From positions 54,688 to 118,687 of the forward strand of contig JAGZQO010000003.1 in NCBI GenBank assembly GCA_018382125.1: DNA of 64,000 nucleotides. The letters are read 5' to 3'. The stretch is from Collinsella sp. GTDB lineage: Bacteria; Actinomycetota; Coriobacteriia; Coriobacteriales; Coriobacteriaceae. The notes under the pieces are model-generated. The model ran no database searches. It was given only the letters and a program-made list of their open reading frames with translations, and was not told the origin of the DNA. Positions 44,579-53,293 of the stretch are shown piece by piece (the stretch's first letter is position 1; the number at the start of each line of letters is the position of its first letter). Position numbers and translations under genes: made by a program.

Positions 44579-46400
44579 GACGCTCACCCCCTTCCAAGGG
44601 CGATCCGCATGCGACGGAGGAAAACGGATCATTCGCGCAACCATCGTCACTGCCGTCGCCGGCTTCCGCGTTCCTCGCAAACTCCATCTGCGAGGCGTAA
44701 ATCTCCTGGTAGATGTTGTCGCCCGCCAGCAGCTCCTCGTGCGTGCCCACGCCGTGGACACGACCGTCGTCCAACACCACAATGCGATCGGCATCCATGA
44801 CACTCGCGATGCGCTGGGCGATGATGAGCACGGTCGTATCGGAAATCCGGGCGATGTGCTCGCGAATCTTAGCGTCGGTCGCCATATCGACCGCGCTGGT
44901 GGAGTCATCAAAAATGAGCACGCGCGGATGCTTGAGCAGCGTGCGCGCGATGCACAGGCGTTGCTTCTGGCCACCCGAGACACCGGCGCCGCCTTGGCCC
45001 AACTCGCCGTCCAGCCCGCCGATGCGATCAAGGAACTCGTCCACGCACGCCGCGCGGCAAGCCGCGAGGAGTTCATCGTCCGACGCCTGCGGATTGCCCC
45101 ACTGCAGGTTCTCGCGCACGGTACCCGTAAACAGCACATTCTTTTGCAGCACAATGCCCACAGCGTCGCGTAGAGTCGCGAGGTCGTAGTCGCGCACGTC
45201 GCGTCCGCCCACAAGCACGGCGCCTTCGGTGGCGTCGTACAGGCGCGCAATCAGCTGCACAAGCGAGCTCTTGCCCGAGCCCGTGCCGCCGAGGATGCCC
45301 ACCGTCGAGCCGCTCTCGATGCGAAGGTCGATATGCTCGAGCACATCCTCGGCTGCATCCGCGCGGTATTTAAAGGAAACGTCGCGAAACTCGATACTGC
45401 CGTCCGCTGGCGCCGCAATCGCGAGGTCTCCCGCGGGGTTGGCGATAAAGGGCTCCTCATCGAGCACCTCGGCGATACGGCCCACACTCGTAAGAGCGCG
45501 CGTGAGCAGCAAAAACACGTTGGAAATCATCATGAGCGAATTCATGATCAGCAGCACGTAGCTCATAAAGCCCGTGAGCGAGCCCACGCCCAGCTTGCCG
45601 GCGAGAATCATGTGGCCGCCAATCCACAGGATGGAGAGCGCAGCCACGTACATCGACAGCTGAAACACCGGCAGGTTGAGCACCGCGTTGCCAAAGGTCT
45701 TCGTCGCAGTGCCGGCGAGCTCGGTATTGACGGTGTCGAACTTGGCCTCCTCGTGCTCGGTACGAACGTAGGCCTTGACGGCACGCACGGCGGTGAGGTC
45801 TTCCTGTACCACGCCGTTGAGGTGGTCCATCGAGGTCTGGAGTTGGCGGTAGAGCGGACTGACGCGATAGGTGATGGCGCCCAGTACGATTGCCAGCACG
45901 GGCAAGATGATCGCAAAGACGGTGGCGAGCGGGCGCGACAGCATCAGCGCGTAGATAAGGCCGACGATAAGCGTCACCGGGCCGCGCACCATAGGGCGAA
46001 AGCCGTTGCCCACAGCATTTTGGATAACGGTGATGTCCGTGGTCATGCGGGTGACGAGTGAGCTGGCGTCGTAGTTGTCCAGGTTACCAAAAGCGAGCGT
46101 CTGAATCTTTTTGTACTCGGCCTCGCGCAGGTTAGCGCCTAGGCCCGAGGCAACGCGGGCGGACGTGCGGGCATAACCCAAGCCCAGTACCAGCGAAAGC
46201 GCGGCGCACACCAACATGTACGCGCCCTGCAGCAGCATGTAGTTGATATCACCCGCAGGCACGCCCACATCGATGATGTTGGCCATGATGACCGGGATAA
46301 ACAGCTCGAGCACCGTCTCGACCGACACAAAGAACACGCCGAGGATGGCGTCGCGACGGTATGCCCCTAGATAGGAAAACAGTATTTTGAGATTGCGCAC
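44571..46400 (-). CDS. ABC exporter half-transporter with degenerate ATP site
   Basis: 609 aa from a GTG at 46400. Six transmembrane helices, Walker A GGTGSGKSS, signature VSGGQKQRLCIARTLL, and Walker B VLIFDDSTSAVD, in which the catalytic Glu is Asp. That asymmetry is typical of heterodimeric exporters such as BmrCD or TM287/288. It is first of a two-gene operon, divergent from the MATE gene. The substrate is unknown. Confidence 0.9.
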   Translation of the reverse strand: MRNLKILFSYLGAYRRDAILGVFFVSVETVLELFIPVIMANIIDVGVPAGDINYMLLQGAYMLVCAALSLVLGLGYARTSARVASGLGANLREAEYKKIQTLAFGNLDNYDASSLVTRMTTDITVIQNAVGNGFRPMVRGPVTLIVGLIYALMLSRPLATVFAIILPVLAIVLGAITYRVSPLYRQLQTSMDHLNGVVQEDLTAVRAVKAYVRTEHEEAKFDTVNTELAGTATKTFGNAVLNLPVFQLSMYVAALSILWIGGHMILAGKLGVGSLTGFMSYVLLIMNSLMMISNVFLLLTRALTSVGRIAEVLDEEPFIANPAGDLAIAAPADGSIEFRDVSFKYRADAAEDVLEHIDLRIESGSTVGILGGTGSGKSSLVQLIARLYDATEGAVLVGGRDVRDYDLATLRDAVGIVLQKNVLFTGTVRENLQWGNPQASDDELLAACRAACVDEFLDRIGGLDGELGQGGAGVSGGQKQRLCIARTLLKHPRVLIFDDSTSAVDMATDAKIREHIARISDTTVLIIAQRIASVMDADRIVVLDDGRVHGVGTHEELLAGDNIYQEIYASQMEFARNAEAGDGSDDGCANDPFSSVACGSPLEGGERHA

Positions 46401-46588
46401 GCAGGTTCAACCCCCATCAAACGTTGTTCGCAAACGCACGTATTATTGCGCGCCGAATAATGGTGTCAAGTATTCCGAAATCGTTTTCTGCAAGGTTAGC
46501 GCCGGCGGCGAGTTCTCGTGATGTGTGTCCATATTCACTCGGAATAATGGTGCGCGAGACTTTTTTCGCTCCGGCGTCAACACAAAGC

Positions 46589-46619
46589 TTGACTCTACAA
46601 TCGTTGTAGGGTTTTCACT
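46589..46619 (+). promoter_or_regulatory. MerR-type promoter of the MATE gene
   Basis: TTGACT (46589-46594) and TTCACT (46614-46619) are separated by 19 bases, and the spacer is filled by the palindrome CTACAATCGTTGTAG (46595-46609). A long spacer holding a dyad is the signature of promoters activated by MerR-family proteins by DNA untwisting. The encoded MerR regulator follows the pump. Confidence 0.7.
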
Positions 46620-46659
46620 ACACTGGTAGCTAAACGAACCAAGCCAGAAAGCCCCGCCC

Positions 46660-48006
46660 ATGGAACACGACCTCACACGCGGCAATGTCCTTAAGACCAT
46701 CGCGGTCTTTGCCCTGCCCTATATGCTCTCGTACTTTTTGCAGATGCTCTACGGCATGGCCGACCTGTACATGATGGGGCAGTTTAGCGGCGCCGCCGGC
46801 ATCACCGCCGTGGGCAATGGCGCGCAGACGCTCTATATCATTACCGTGACGCTCGTGGGCCTGGCCATGGGAACGACGGTGATCGTCGGCCACGCCGTGG
46901 GCTCGCGCCGCTTCGACCGCGCCGAGGCCGCCATCGGCAACACCATTACGCTCTTTATGGGTGTCTCGGTGGTGCTGGCCGCTGTCCTGCTCGCGCTGTG
47001 CCCGCAGATCGTGGCACTCATTGGCACGCCGGCCGAGGCAGTCGAAGGAACCGCCGCCTACCTGCGCATCTGCTTTGTCGGCATTCCCTTTATCGCCGCG
47101 TACAACATTCTTTCGGCCATCTTTCGCGGCCTGGGCGATTCGCGCTCGCCCATGTACGTGATTGGCGTGGCATGCATCATTAATATCGCGCTCGATTTTC
47201 TGTTTATCGGCCACATGGGGCTCGGCCCCGTGGGCGCGGCGCTCGGCACGGTGACCGCCCAGACGGCCAGCGTTGCCCTCGCGCTCGTGTGGCTCAAGAG
47301 CCGCCGCACGAACATCCACGTTAAGCGCAGCGACCTGCGCCCCCAGCCCGAGGTGCTCGGCAGCATTCTTAAGATCGGCGTGCCCGTGGCCGTGCAGGAC
47401 GGCTGCATCCAGGTGGCGTTTATGTTTATCACCGTCATCGCCAACCACCGAGGACTCGTCGACGCCGCCGCCGTGGGCCTGGTCGAGAAGATGATCAGCT
47501 TCTTGTTCATTGTGCCGAGCTCCATGGGCGCCACCGTCAGCGCACTCACGGCGCAAAACGCCGGCGCAGGCAAGGGCGATCGTGCACGTCAGGTACTCAA
47601 AGATGCCATGACGATCTCGGTAGTGTATGGCTGCCTGATCACAGCGCTGATGTGGCTGGTGGCGCCGGCGTTTATCGGCTTTTTTGCCAAGGACGCTGCA
47701 GTGGTCGCGGCCGGTACCGGCTATATGCGCAGCTACATTTTCGACGCAATCTTTGCCGGCATCCACATTTGCTTTAGCGGCTTTTTCGCTGCGTACGGCA
47801 AGAGCTACATCGGCTTTGCGCACAACGTGCTGGCCGTGGCGCTCATTCGCGTGCCGGGCGCGTGGCTGCTGTCGAACGCCTATTCCAACACGCTGTTTCC
47901 CATGGGCATCGCCTCGCCGTGCGGATCGATTTTGTCGGCAGTCATTTGCGTGATGGCATTTACCGTACTCAACCGCCGCGGAGCTTTTGACAAGTTGGCA
48001 GCGTAG
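46660..48006 (+). CDS. MATE-family efflux transporter
   Basis: 448 aa with twelve hydrophobic segments and the MATE start LPYMLSYFLQMLYGMADLYM. The family exports cationic drugs or metabolites with Na+ or H+. Only a weak AGAAAG precedes the ATG. It is co-transcribed with the MerR regulator 61 bases downstream and driven by a MerR-type promoter, so expression is probably induced by the pump's own substrates. Confidence 0.9.
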   Translation: MEHDLTRGNVLKTIAVFALPYMLSYFLQMLYGMADLYMMGQFSGAAGITAVGNGAQTLYIITVTLVGLAMGTTVIVGHAVGSRRFDRAEAAIGNTITLFMGVSVVLAAVLLALCPQIVALIGTPAEAVEGTAAYLRICFVGIPFIAAYNILSAIFRGLGDSRSPMYVIGVACIINIALDFLFIGHMGLGPVGAALGTVTAQTASVALALVWLKSRRTNIHVKRSDLRPQPEVLGSILKIGVPVAVQDGCIQVAFMFITVIANHRGLVDAAAVGLVEKMISFLFIVPSSMGATVSALTAQNAGAGKGDRARQVLKDAMTISVVYGCLITALMWLVAPAFIGFFAKDAAVVAAGTGYMRSYIFDAIFAGIHICFSGFFAAYGKSYIGFAHNVLAVALIRVPGAWLLSNAYSNTLFPMGIASPCGSILSAVICVMAFTVLNRRGAFDKLAA

Positions 48007-48067
48007 AGGATCGTTTGCGTCGTACGACCTCGGCGCCCCTTCCCCGTCCATTGAAAGGAGCGGCGCC

Positions 48068-48907
48068 ATGACCGACTCGCCAACTGAACATACCGAGGGT
48101 CTGCTCCGCATTGGCGAGGTGGCGCGCTTGTTTAACCTAAGCGTGGGCACGTTGCGCCATTACGAGCAGATGGGCTTGCTGGACCCGGCACACATCGATC
48201 CGGCGAGTGGGTACCGCTACTACGGATCGCGGCAGCTCTCCACTCTCAACACCATCAGCCACCTGCGTGTTCTCGACTTGCCGCTCGCGCTAATCCGTGA
48301 GTTTGTGACCACGCGCGACGTGAACCTTATGCAGCGGCAGCTGGCTCAGCAGCAGGAGCTCATCGAGCGCAAGCGCCGCGAGCTGGAGCGCGTGTCGCGC
48401 AAGATCGACAACCGGCTTGCCCTGCTTCACAATGCCCTGAACACCGAGCTCGATACCATTTGCGCAATCGATGCGCCCGAGCTTCGCTGCGCCGTATTGC
48501 GCGAACGCGTCAAGCCTACCGACGCCTATGCGCTGGAGTGGCAGATTCGTCAGCTGCAGAAGGGCCAGCACGAGACCTTTGTCTTTCTGGGCAACTTGGG
48601 CGTTGGGATTAGCGCCGAGCGCCTCGCCGCCGGCGACTTTGATGGCTACGACGAGGTCTTTTTGCTGCTCGATGACACCGATGATTACGTGGGCGACCTC
48701 GAGACGCGACCCGCCGCGCGCTGCCTGACCATTAGCTTTCGCGGCACGCACGGGCAAGCAACCCCACGCTATGAGCAGCTGCTCAGCTATATGCGCGAGC
48801 GCAACCTGACACCCGCCGGTCCCTCGCGCGAGATCGCCCTGATCGACGACATCATCAGCGACGACCCGGGGGCGTATGTGACGAGGATCGCGATACCGGT
48901 CCGCTAA
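48068..48907 (+). CDS. MerR-family regulator (BmrR-like)
   Basis: 279 aa from the ATG at 48068 behind GAAAGGAG. The N-terminal winged helix is clear (LLRIGEVARLFNLSVGTLRH..., DPASGYRYYGSRQLSTLN). A long coiled coil (LMQRQLAQQQELIERKRREL) is followed by a C-terminal effector domain ending RIAIPVR, like GyrI/BmrR ligand domains. It probably senses the MATE substrate and activates the promoter at 46589. Confidence 0.9.
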   Translation: MTDSPTEHTEGLLRIGEVARLFNLSVGTLRHYEQMGLLDPAHIDPASGYRYYGSRQLSTLNTISHLRVLDLPLALIREFVTTRDVNLMQRQLAQQQELIERKRRELERVSRKIDNRLALLHNALNTELDTICAIDAPELRCAVLRERVKPTDAYALEWQIRQLQKGQHETFVFLGNLGVGISAERLAAGDFDGYDEVFLLLDDTDDYVGDLETRPAARCLTISFRGTHGQATPRYEQLLSYMRERNLTPAGPSREIALIDDIISDDPGAYVTRIAIPVR

Positions 48908-48938
48908 TCACTACCATTTATCGAGCAATTCCATCCAT

Positions 48939-48967
48939 TTACCTTAATCCGAATTAGATTGTATTAT
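48939..48967 (+). promoter_or_regulatory. Promoter of the cysteine-peptidase locus 1
   Basis: TTACCT (48939-48944), 17-base spacer, TATTAT (48962-48967), about 48 bases before the start codon. Confidence 0.5.
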
Positions 48968-49015
48968 GTAGCAAATAAAATGACAGCATATTGCCCCCCA
49001 TAGGCAGGAGACATT

Positions 49016-50188
49016 ATGCCCAGAGTTCAATCACGTCGCTCGTTTCTTCTCGGCCTAGCCTCGATCATCGGCTTATCCGCGTCACGCCCAACAAGAGTAT
49101 TCGCTGCCGACTCAAACTCATCCGTCGCTTTTACATCAGACCTAGCACAAGACTACGCGCTTTCCCTGTTGCCCATCGTCGACGGATCCGCGAACTTAGA
49201 GATCGAGCAAATCGTTCCCGTATGCCAACAAATCGGCCTTATCTGTGGCTATGAAATCAGTGTCACAAGGGAAGGAAGCCCTTACGGTTATTTAATACTT
49301 GACGCATCATATCCTGGGCTTCTGAAGGAGATAACCCTCGGCGATACCATTCTCCCGATTTCAGCTTCTCTATCAAACGCCATTTCAACTTATTCCGGCC
49401 AACAGGCCACAAACCCAACCGTACTAATTTCGTACAACGATATTGAATATGGAACTTTGGTGCCAGGAACTAGAGACTGTGTAACCAACTATAACAATAT
49501 ACGGTCTGTCCCAATTGTCACCGAAAAGGGTATAGCACCTCAAAGCAATAACCCAACTTCATGGGATGCAGTCATTATCAATGAAGATGACTTGATGTTG
49601 CATTTCCAAATAGACGATTTAAACGGAATACCGTTCCGAGGAGTCTCGGAATCATTAGTTGAAGCCCGCACTAATAAGTATGCATGCGTCGTTTCTGCCT
49701 TGTACGCTGTATCAATGCATTACGGTCTCACCAGTTCAAACGCTAATCAATTTAATCCCGATTATTATAAAGAAATATGGAACGTCACTGGCACAACAAC
49801 GTATAAGACCAATGATCAGGGCGTCGAGTACGGAAGCACGATCATCCCAGATGGAATTGTTCCGTTTAAAAGTCTTGCCGCTCAAAAGGGTAGAGCTCTT
49901 AATACTCAATTTTTCGGTTATCAGCCTCAATTCGCTCAGTACAGAGCAACTATCGATCAAGGGAATATCGGCTTGTATCATATGTGGATCAACAGCCGAA
50001 ACAGTGAAGGATCCGTCGAGCTATCAGGTCATACAGTCACGGTAACTGGCTATTTTACTGGGCATAATGGAAGCTCTGGCATCGAACTGCAGTGGCTCGA
50101 AGTATTCGACGGATGGAACACTTATCCCCGAGCGATTAACTATGCAACGCCCAATATGGTCAAATTGAACGGAACAGTCTTTTGGTAG
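49016..50188 (+). CDS. Secreted papain-like cysteine peptidase homologue (locus 1)
   Basis: 390 aa behind GGAGAC. The N-terminus SRRSFLLGLASIIGLSA is a Tat-like twin-arginine signal. Residues 35-200 look like a pro-domain. The catalytic set is visible: Cys224 in NKYACVVSALYA, His339 in LSGHTVTVTGY, and DGWNTY (Asn368). The order and spacing fit streptopain/C39-like peptidases, but I cannot name the family. AT-richer than the genome around it. A paralogue of the 55876 gene. The next gene, six bases on, encodes a small lipoprotein. Confidence 0.7.
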   Translation: MPRVQSRRSFLLGLASIIGLSASRPTRVFAADSNSSVAFTSDLAQDYALSLLPIVDGSANLEIEQIVPVCQQIGLICGYEISVTREGSPYGYLILDASYPGLLKEITLGDTILPISASLSNAISTYSGQQATNPTVLISYNDIEYGTLVPGTRDCVTNYNNIRSVPIVTEKGIAPQSNNPTSWDAVIINEDDLMLHFQIDDLNGIPFRGVSESLVEARTNKYACVVSALYAVSMHYGLTSSNANQFNPDYYKEIWNVTGTTTYKTNDQGVEYGSTIIPDGIVPFKSLAAQKGRALNTQFFGYQPQFAQYRATIDQGNIGLYHMWINSRNSEGSVELSGHTVTVTGYFTGHNGSSGIELQWLEVFDGWNTYPRAINYATPNMVKLNGTVFW

Positions 50189-50193
50189 ACCGG

Positions 50194-50580
50194 ATGGCAC
50201 CATCAAAATGCTATGGCACCACGGCCTTTGCCCTGGTTACGATATTGGTGATTTTCGCTATGTTTGCATCCGTTTCTTCATGCACAGATAGAGCCCGCTA
50301 TAGCGGAGGAGATGATTACCTTGTCTTTGGAGCCGGCAGCGTTCATTCTATTGAGGGAACGGAACTCGTAATCCAAACAGACAACAGTCCCCGCTACACC
50401 GACGCTGGAAAGCAAACCCGGATTACATTCCCCTCATCTGGCCGAATCAAAGACAAGCTTTCCCAAATCAAAGTTGGGACAAGAGTTTCCTACTCACGCT
50501 TTGAGTCGGTAGACGCATCTGGATCATACGAGGGAAACGATATCGAAATTGAACAGGCAAACACTATAAGGAGATGTTGA
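50194..50580 (+). CDS. Small putative lipoprotein, partner of peptidase locus 1
   Basis: 128 aa from the ATG at 50194, five bases after the peptidase stop and without its own clear ribosome binding site, so it is probably translationally coupled. The hydrophobic leader FALVTILVIFAMFASVSSC ends at a lipobox-like cysteine. The remainder is a compact, beta-rich domain (YLVFGAGSVHSIEGTELVIQ...) with no recognised family. By analogy with streptopain and its inhibitor, it could restrain or localise the peptidase; that is inference. Confidence 0.6.
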   Translation: MAPSKCYGTTAFALVTILVIFAMFASVSSCTDRARYSGGDDYLVFGAGSVHSIEGTELVIQTDNSPRYTDAGKQTRITFPSSGRIKDKLSQIKVGTRVSYSRFESVDASGSYEGNDIEIEQANTIRRC

Positions 50581-50610
50581 GGAACTGAGCCTCTGCGCAG
50601 TTCCTCAACA
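50575..50610. terminator. Hairpin between locus 1 and ligA
   Basis: Perfect 13-bp stem (TGTTGAGGAACTG and complement) between convergent genes, overlapping the lipoprotein stop. No U-run on either strand. Confidence 0.55.
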
Positions 50611-50615
50611 AATCA

Positions 50616-52844
50616 TTATGCCTCCGGGACCCTACCCGTCGCCAAAATCTGTTCAAGTGCCGCCTCATCCAACACGGGCACACCCAGCTGCTCGGCCTTG
50701 GTGAGCTTTGAGCCCGCTTTGGGGCCGGCGACCAGATAGCTCGTCTTCTTTGACACGCTGCCCGAAACCTTGGCGCCAAGCACCTTGAGTGCCGCGCCCG
50801 CCTCGTCGCGCGTGCGGTTGACGAGCGTGCCGGTGAGCACGAAGGTCAGACCCGCGAGTGGCTGTGCGTCGGCGAGCTCGCCCGCCACGCCAGCGTCGGC
50901 TGCGGCTTGCGCGTGCGCGGCGCCCAAGTCGACCTCGAGCGACAGGCCCGCCTGGCGCAGGCGCTCCAGCACGGCAAGGTTCTCGGGCACGGCCAGGAAC
51001 TGCTTGACGCTCGCCGCAATCTTGGGACCGATGCCCTCGCACTCGGCAATATCCTCTTCGCTCGCCAAGATAAGCTTGTCAATCGACAGGAATCGCTCGG
51101 CGATGACCTCGCCCACGCTCTTGCCCACGTGGCGGATGCCCAGGGCAAACAGCACGCGACCGAGTGGCTGGCTCTTGGACTTGTTGAGCTCGGCAATGAT
51201 TTTCTCGGCCGTCTTAAGGCCCACCGGAATGGGATCGCCCTTCTTGACGCCCTTTTTGCTGTTGGAGCTGGCATAGGTGCGCCCCGTGTCCAGTCCGGCG
51301 ATGTCGTCGACCGTGAGCTGGTAGAAGTCCGCGACATCATGGATCAGTCCGGCGGCGATCATCTTGTCGACGATCTCGTCGCCCAGGCCGTCGACGTCCA
51401 TGCAGCCGCGGCTCACCCAGTGGAGCAGGCGCTCCTTGAGCTGCGCGGGGCAGTCGATGGAGACGCAGCGGTAGGCAACCTCACCGTCCTCGTGGACCAC
51501 GGGGCTGCCGCACACGGGGCAGACCTCGGGCATGTGCCAGTCAACCGAATCGGCCGGGCGCTTGTCGAGCACCGGGCCCACAACCTCGGGAATCACGTCA
51601 CCCGCCTTGTGCACGATGATGGTGTCGCCCTCGCGCACGTTTTTGCGACGGATCTCGTCGATGTTGTGCAGCGTGGCGCGCGCGATGGTGGAGCCGGCAA
51701 CCGTCACCGGGTCGAACTCGGCGACCGGCGTGAGCACACCGGTGCGGCCCACCTGGATGCGAATCTCGCGCAGGATGGTCTGCTTTTCCTCGGGCGGGAA
51801 CTTAAAGGCAATGGCCCAGCGCGGCGCGCGGGCGGTAAAGCCCAGGTCGAGCTGCTGTTGGAAGCTATCGACCTTTACGACCACGCCGTCGATGTCGTAG
51901 TCCAGGTCACCGCGGTGCTCAAGCGCCTGGGCACAGAACTCGTGGACCTCGGCGGGCGTGGCGCAACGGGCAACGTTAGGGTTGACGCTAAAGCCAGCGT
52001 TGCGCAGCCAGTCGAGGAACTCGCGCTGGCTGTGGACGTGCAGCGGATCGGTATCGGCGATGGCATAGATAAAGGTGGCAAGATCGCGGCGTGCCGTGAT
52101 CTTGGGGTCCTTTTGGCGCAGGCTGCCGGCGGCAGCGTTGCGCGGGTTGGCGAAGGGGTCGCGACCCTCGGCATCGGCCTCGTCGTTCAGACGAACAAAG
52201 CTGCCCTTAGGCATGTAGACCTCGCCGCGCACCTCAATGGTACGCTCGCGGTCGGCGCCCATGTGGGCGAGCGCCGGCTCGGACAGGTGCATGGGCACAT
52301 CCTTGATGGTGCGCACGTTGAGCGACACATCCTCGCCCGTGGTGCCATCGCCACGTGTGGCCGCACGTACGAAGGTGCCGTTTTGGTAGGTAAGGGCCAC
52401 GCCCAGACCGTCGATCTTAAGCTCGCAGGTATAGGTGACGCTGCCGGCACCGAGCGCATCCTCGGTGCGCTGGAGCCATGCGTCGAGTTCGTCCAGATCC
52501 ATGGCATCGTCCATGGAATACATGCGTGCCATGTGCGTGACCGGCGTAAACTGCTCGCTCACGTAGCCGCCCACGCGCTGGGTATAGCTGTCGGGCGTCA
52601 CCAGATCGGGATAGGCCGCCTCGATTTCCTGCAGCTCAACGAGCATTTTGTCGAAGGCGGCGTCCGTGATCTCGGGTGCGTCGAGCATGTAGTAGCGATA
52701 GGCGTGGTAGTCGAGCTCGTGGCGCAGCTCGGCCGCGCGCGCTGCCGCCTGGGCACGGGCATCGGTCGGCGCGGTGGCTTCCGCAGTCGTAGACGTTTCG
52801 GTATCGATGTCCACGCCGTCACCAAACAGACTCGATTGCTCCAT
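50616..52844 (-). CDS. ligA: NAD-dependent DNA ligase
   Basis: 742 aa from the ATG at 52844 behind AAGGAG. Domains in order: Ia (YRYYMLDAPEITDAAFDKML), adenylation with the KxDG motif CELKIDGLGV, OB fold, four-cysteine zinc finger (CPVCGSPVVHEDGEVAYRC..., IDCPAQ), helix-hairpin-helix repeats, and a C-terminal BRCT (PLAGLTFVLTGTLVNRTRDE). It seals nicks in replication and repair. It lies between the two peptidase loci. Confidence 0.97.
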   Translation of the reverse strand: MEQSSLFGDGVDIDTETSTTAEATAPTDARAQAAARAAELRHELDYHAYRYYMLDAPEITDAAFDKMLVELQEIEAAYPDLVTPDSYTQRVGGYVSEQFTPVTHMARMYSMDDAMDLDELDAWLQRTEDALGAGSVTYTCELKIDGLGVALTYQNGTFVRAATRGDGTTGEDVSLNVRTIKDVPMHLSEPALAHMGADRERTIEVRGEVYMPKGSFVRLNDEADAEGRDPFANPRNAAAGSLRQKDPKITARRDLATFIYAIADTDPLHVHSQREFLDWLRNAGFSVNPNVARCATPAEVHEFCAQALEHRGDLDYDIDGVVVKVDSFQQQLDLGFTARAPRWAIAFKFPPEEKQTILREIRIQVGRTGVLTPVAEFDPVTVAGSTIARATLHNIDEIRRKNVREGDTIIVHKAGDVIPEVVGPVLDKRPADSVDWHMPEVCPVCGSPVVHEDGEVAYRCVSIDCPAQLKERLLHWVSRGCMDVDGLGDEIVDKMIAAGLIHDVADFYQLTVDDIAGLDTGRTYASSNSKKGVKKGDPIPVGLKTAEKIIAELNKSKSQPLGRVLFALGIRHVGKSVGEVIAERFLSIDKLILASEEDIAECEGIGPKIAASVKQFLAVPENLAVLERLRQAGLSLEVDLGAAHAQAAADAGVAGELADAQPLAGLTFVLTGTLVNRTRDEAGAALKVLGAKVSGSVSKKTSYLVAGPKAGSKLTKAEQLGVPVLDEAALEQILATGRVPEA

Positions 52845-52953
52845 AGCGGCACTCCTTCGCTCGATTTCAAACGGATACAAGAGTACCACCGGTCGCAACG
52901 GGGCCGAATAGCGGTCTCAAACCGCACCGAATCGGCAGCGGCCGGACCGGGGC

Positions 52954-53155
52954 GGACAGTTAGTTCAGATACGTATAAATCCTAGAGCTGGATCAGGCAC
53001 GAACACCCCTGTTTCAACTAATTTGAGCTCCTCGAAACCATGTAAACGTCCCGCTCGCCCTCCCAAGCACCCATTCAAGCCCCATCTCAATCAAAAAATT
53101 GCTCAAAACGCATCCCAAGCTGCCCCAGATTTATACGTATCTGAACTAACTGTCC
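52954..53155. repeat. 202-bp element with perfect 27-bp terminal inverted repeats
   Basis: Arms at 52954-52980 and 53129-53155 are exact complements (GGACAGTTAGTTCAGATACG...). The 148-base interior is non-coding. The AT-rich ends and size suggest a MITE-like non-autonomous element, although no target duplication was identified. The remainder of the ligA-htrA gap (52845-53293) holds only this, a TGATCCGTT/AACGGATCA hairpin and the htrA terminator. Confidence 0.75.
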
Positions 53156-53224
53156 AGACCATTACGAACCAGGCCTCTTGTCAGCCCCAAGTGATCCGTT
53201 TTCCTCCGTCCCCAACGGATCAAC

Positions 53225-53267
53225 AAGAAAAGAGGGGCTGTCCCACACTTGGCGGGACAGCCCCTCT
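53225..53267 (-). terminator. Terminator of the htrA-like gene
   Basis: A 14-bp stem (AGAGGGGCTGTCCC and complement) is followed on the minus strand by TTTCTTG, 27 bases past the stop. Confidence 0.85.
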
Positions 53268-53293
53268 GGCTTCGGCATATGCGAAACGGCTCG

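Noticed and set aside
44579..45250. N-terminal extension of the 42680 ABC gene
   Set aside because: The first 220 or so codons of the long frame lie in another phase over the preceding ABC gene; homology and the coupled ATG at 44578 define the real start.
46630..48150. 506-codon minus-strand frame
   Set aside because: Antisense to the MATE gene and the start of merR; His/Arg/Ala-rich translation without motifs.
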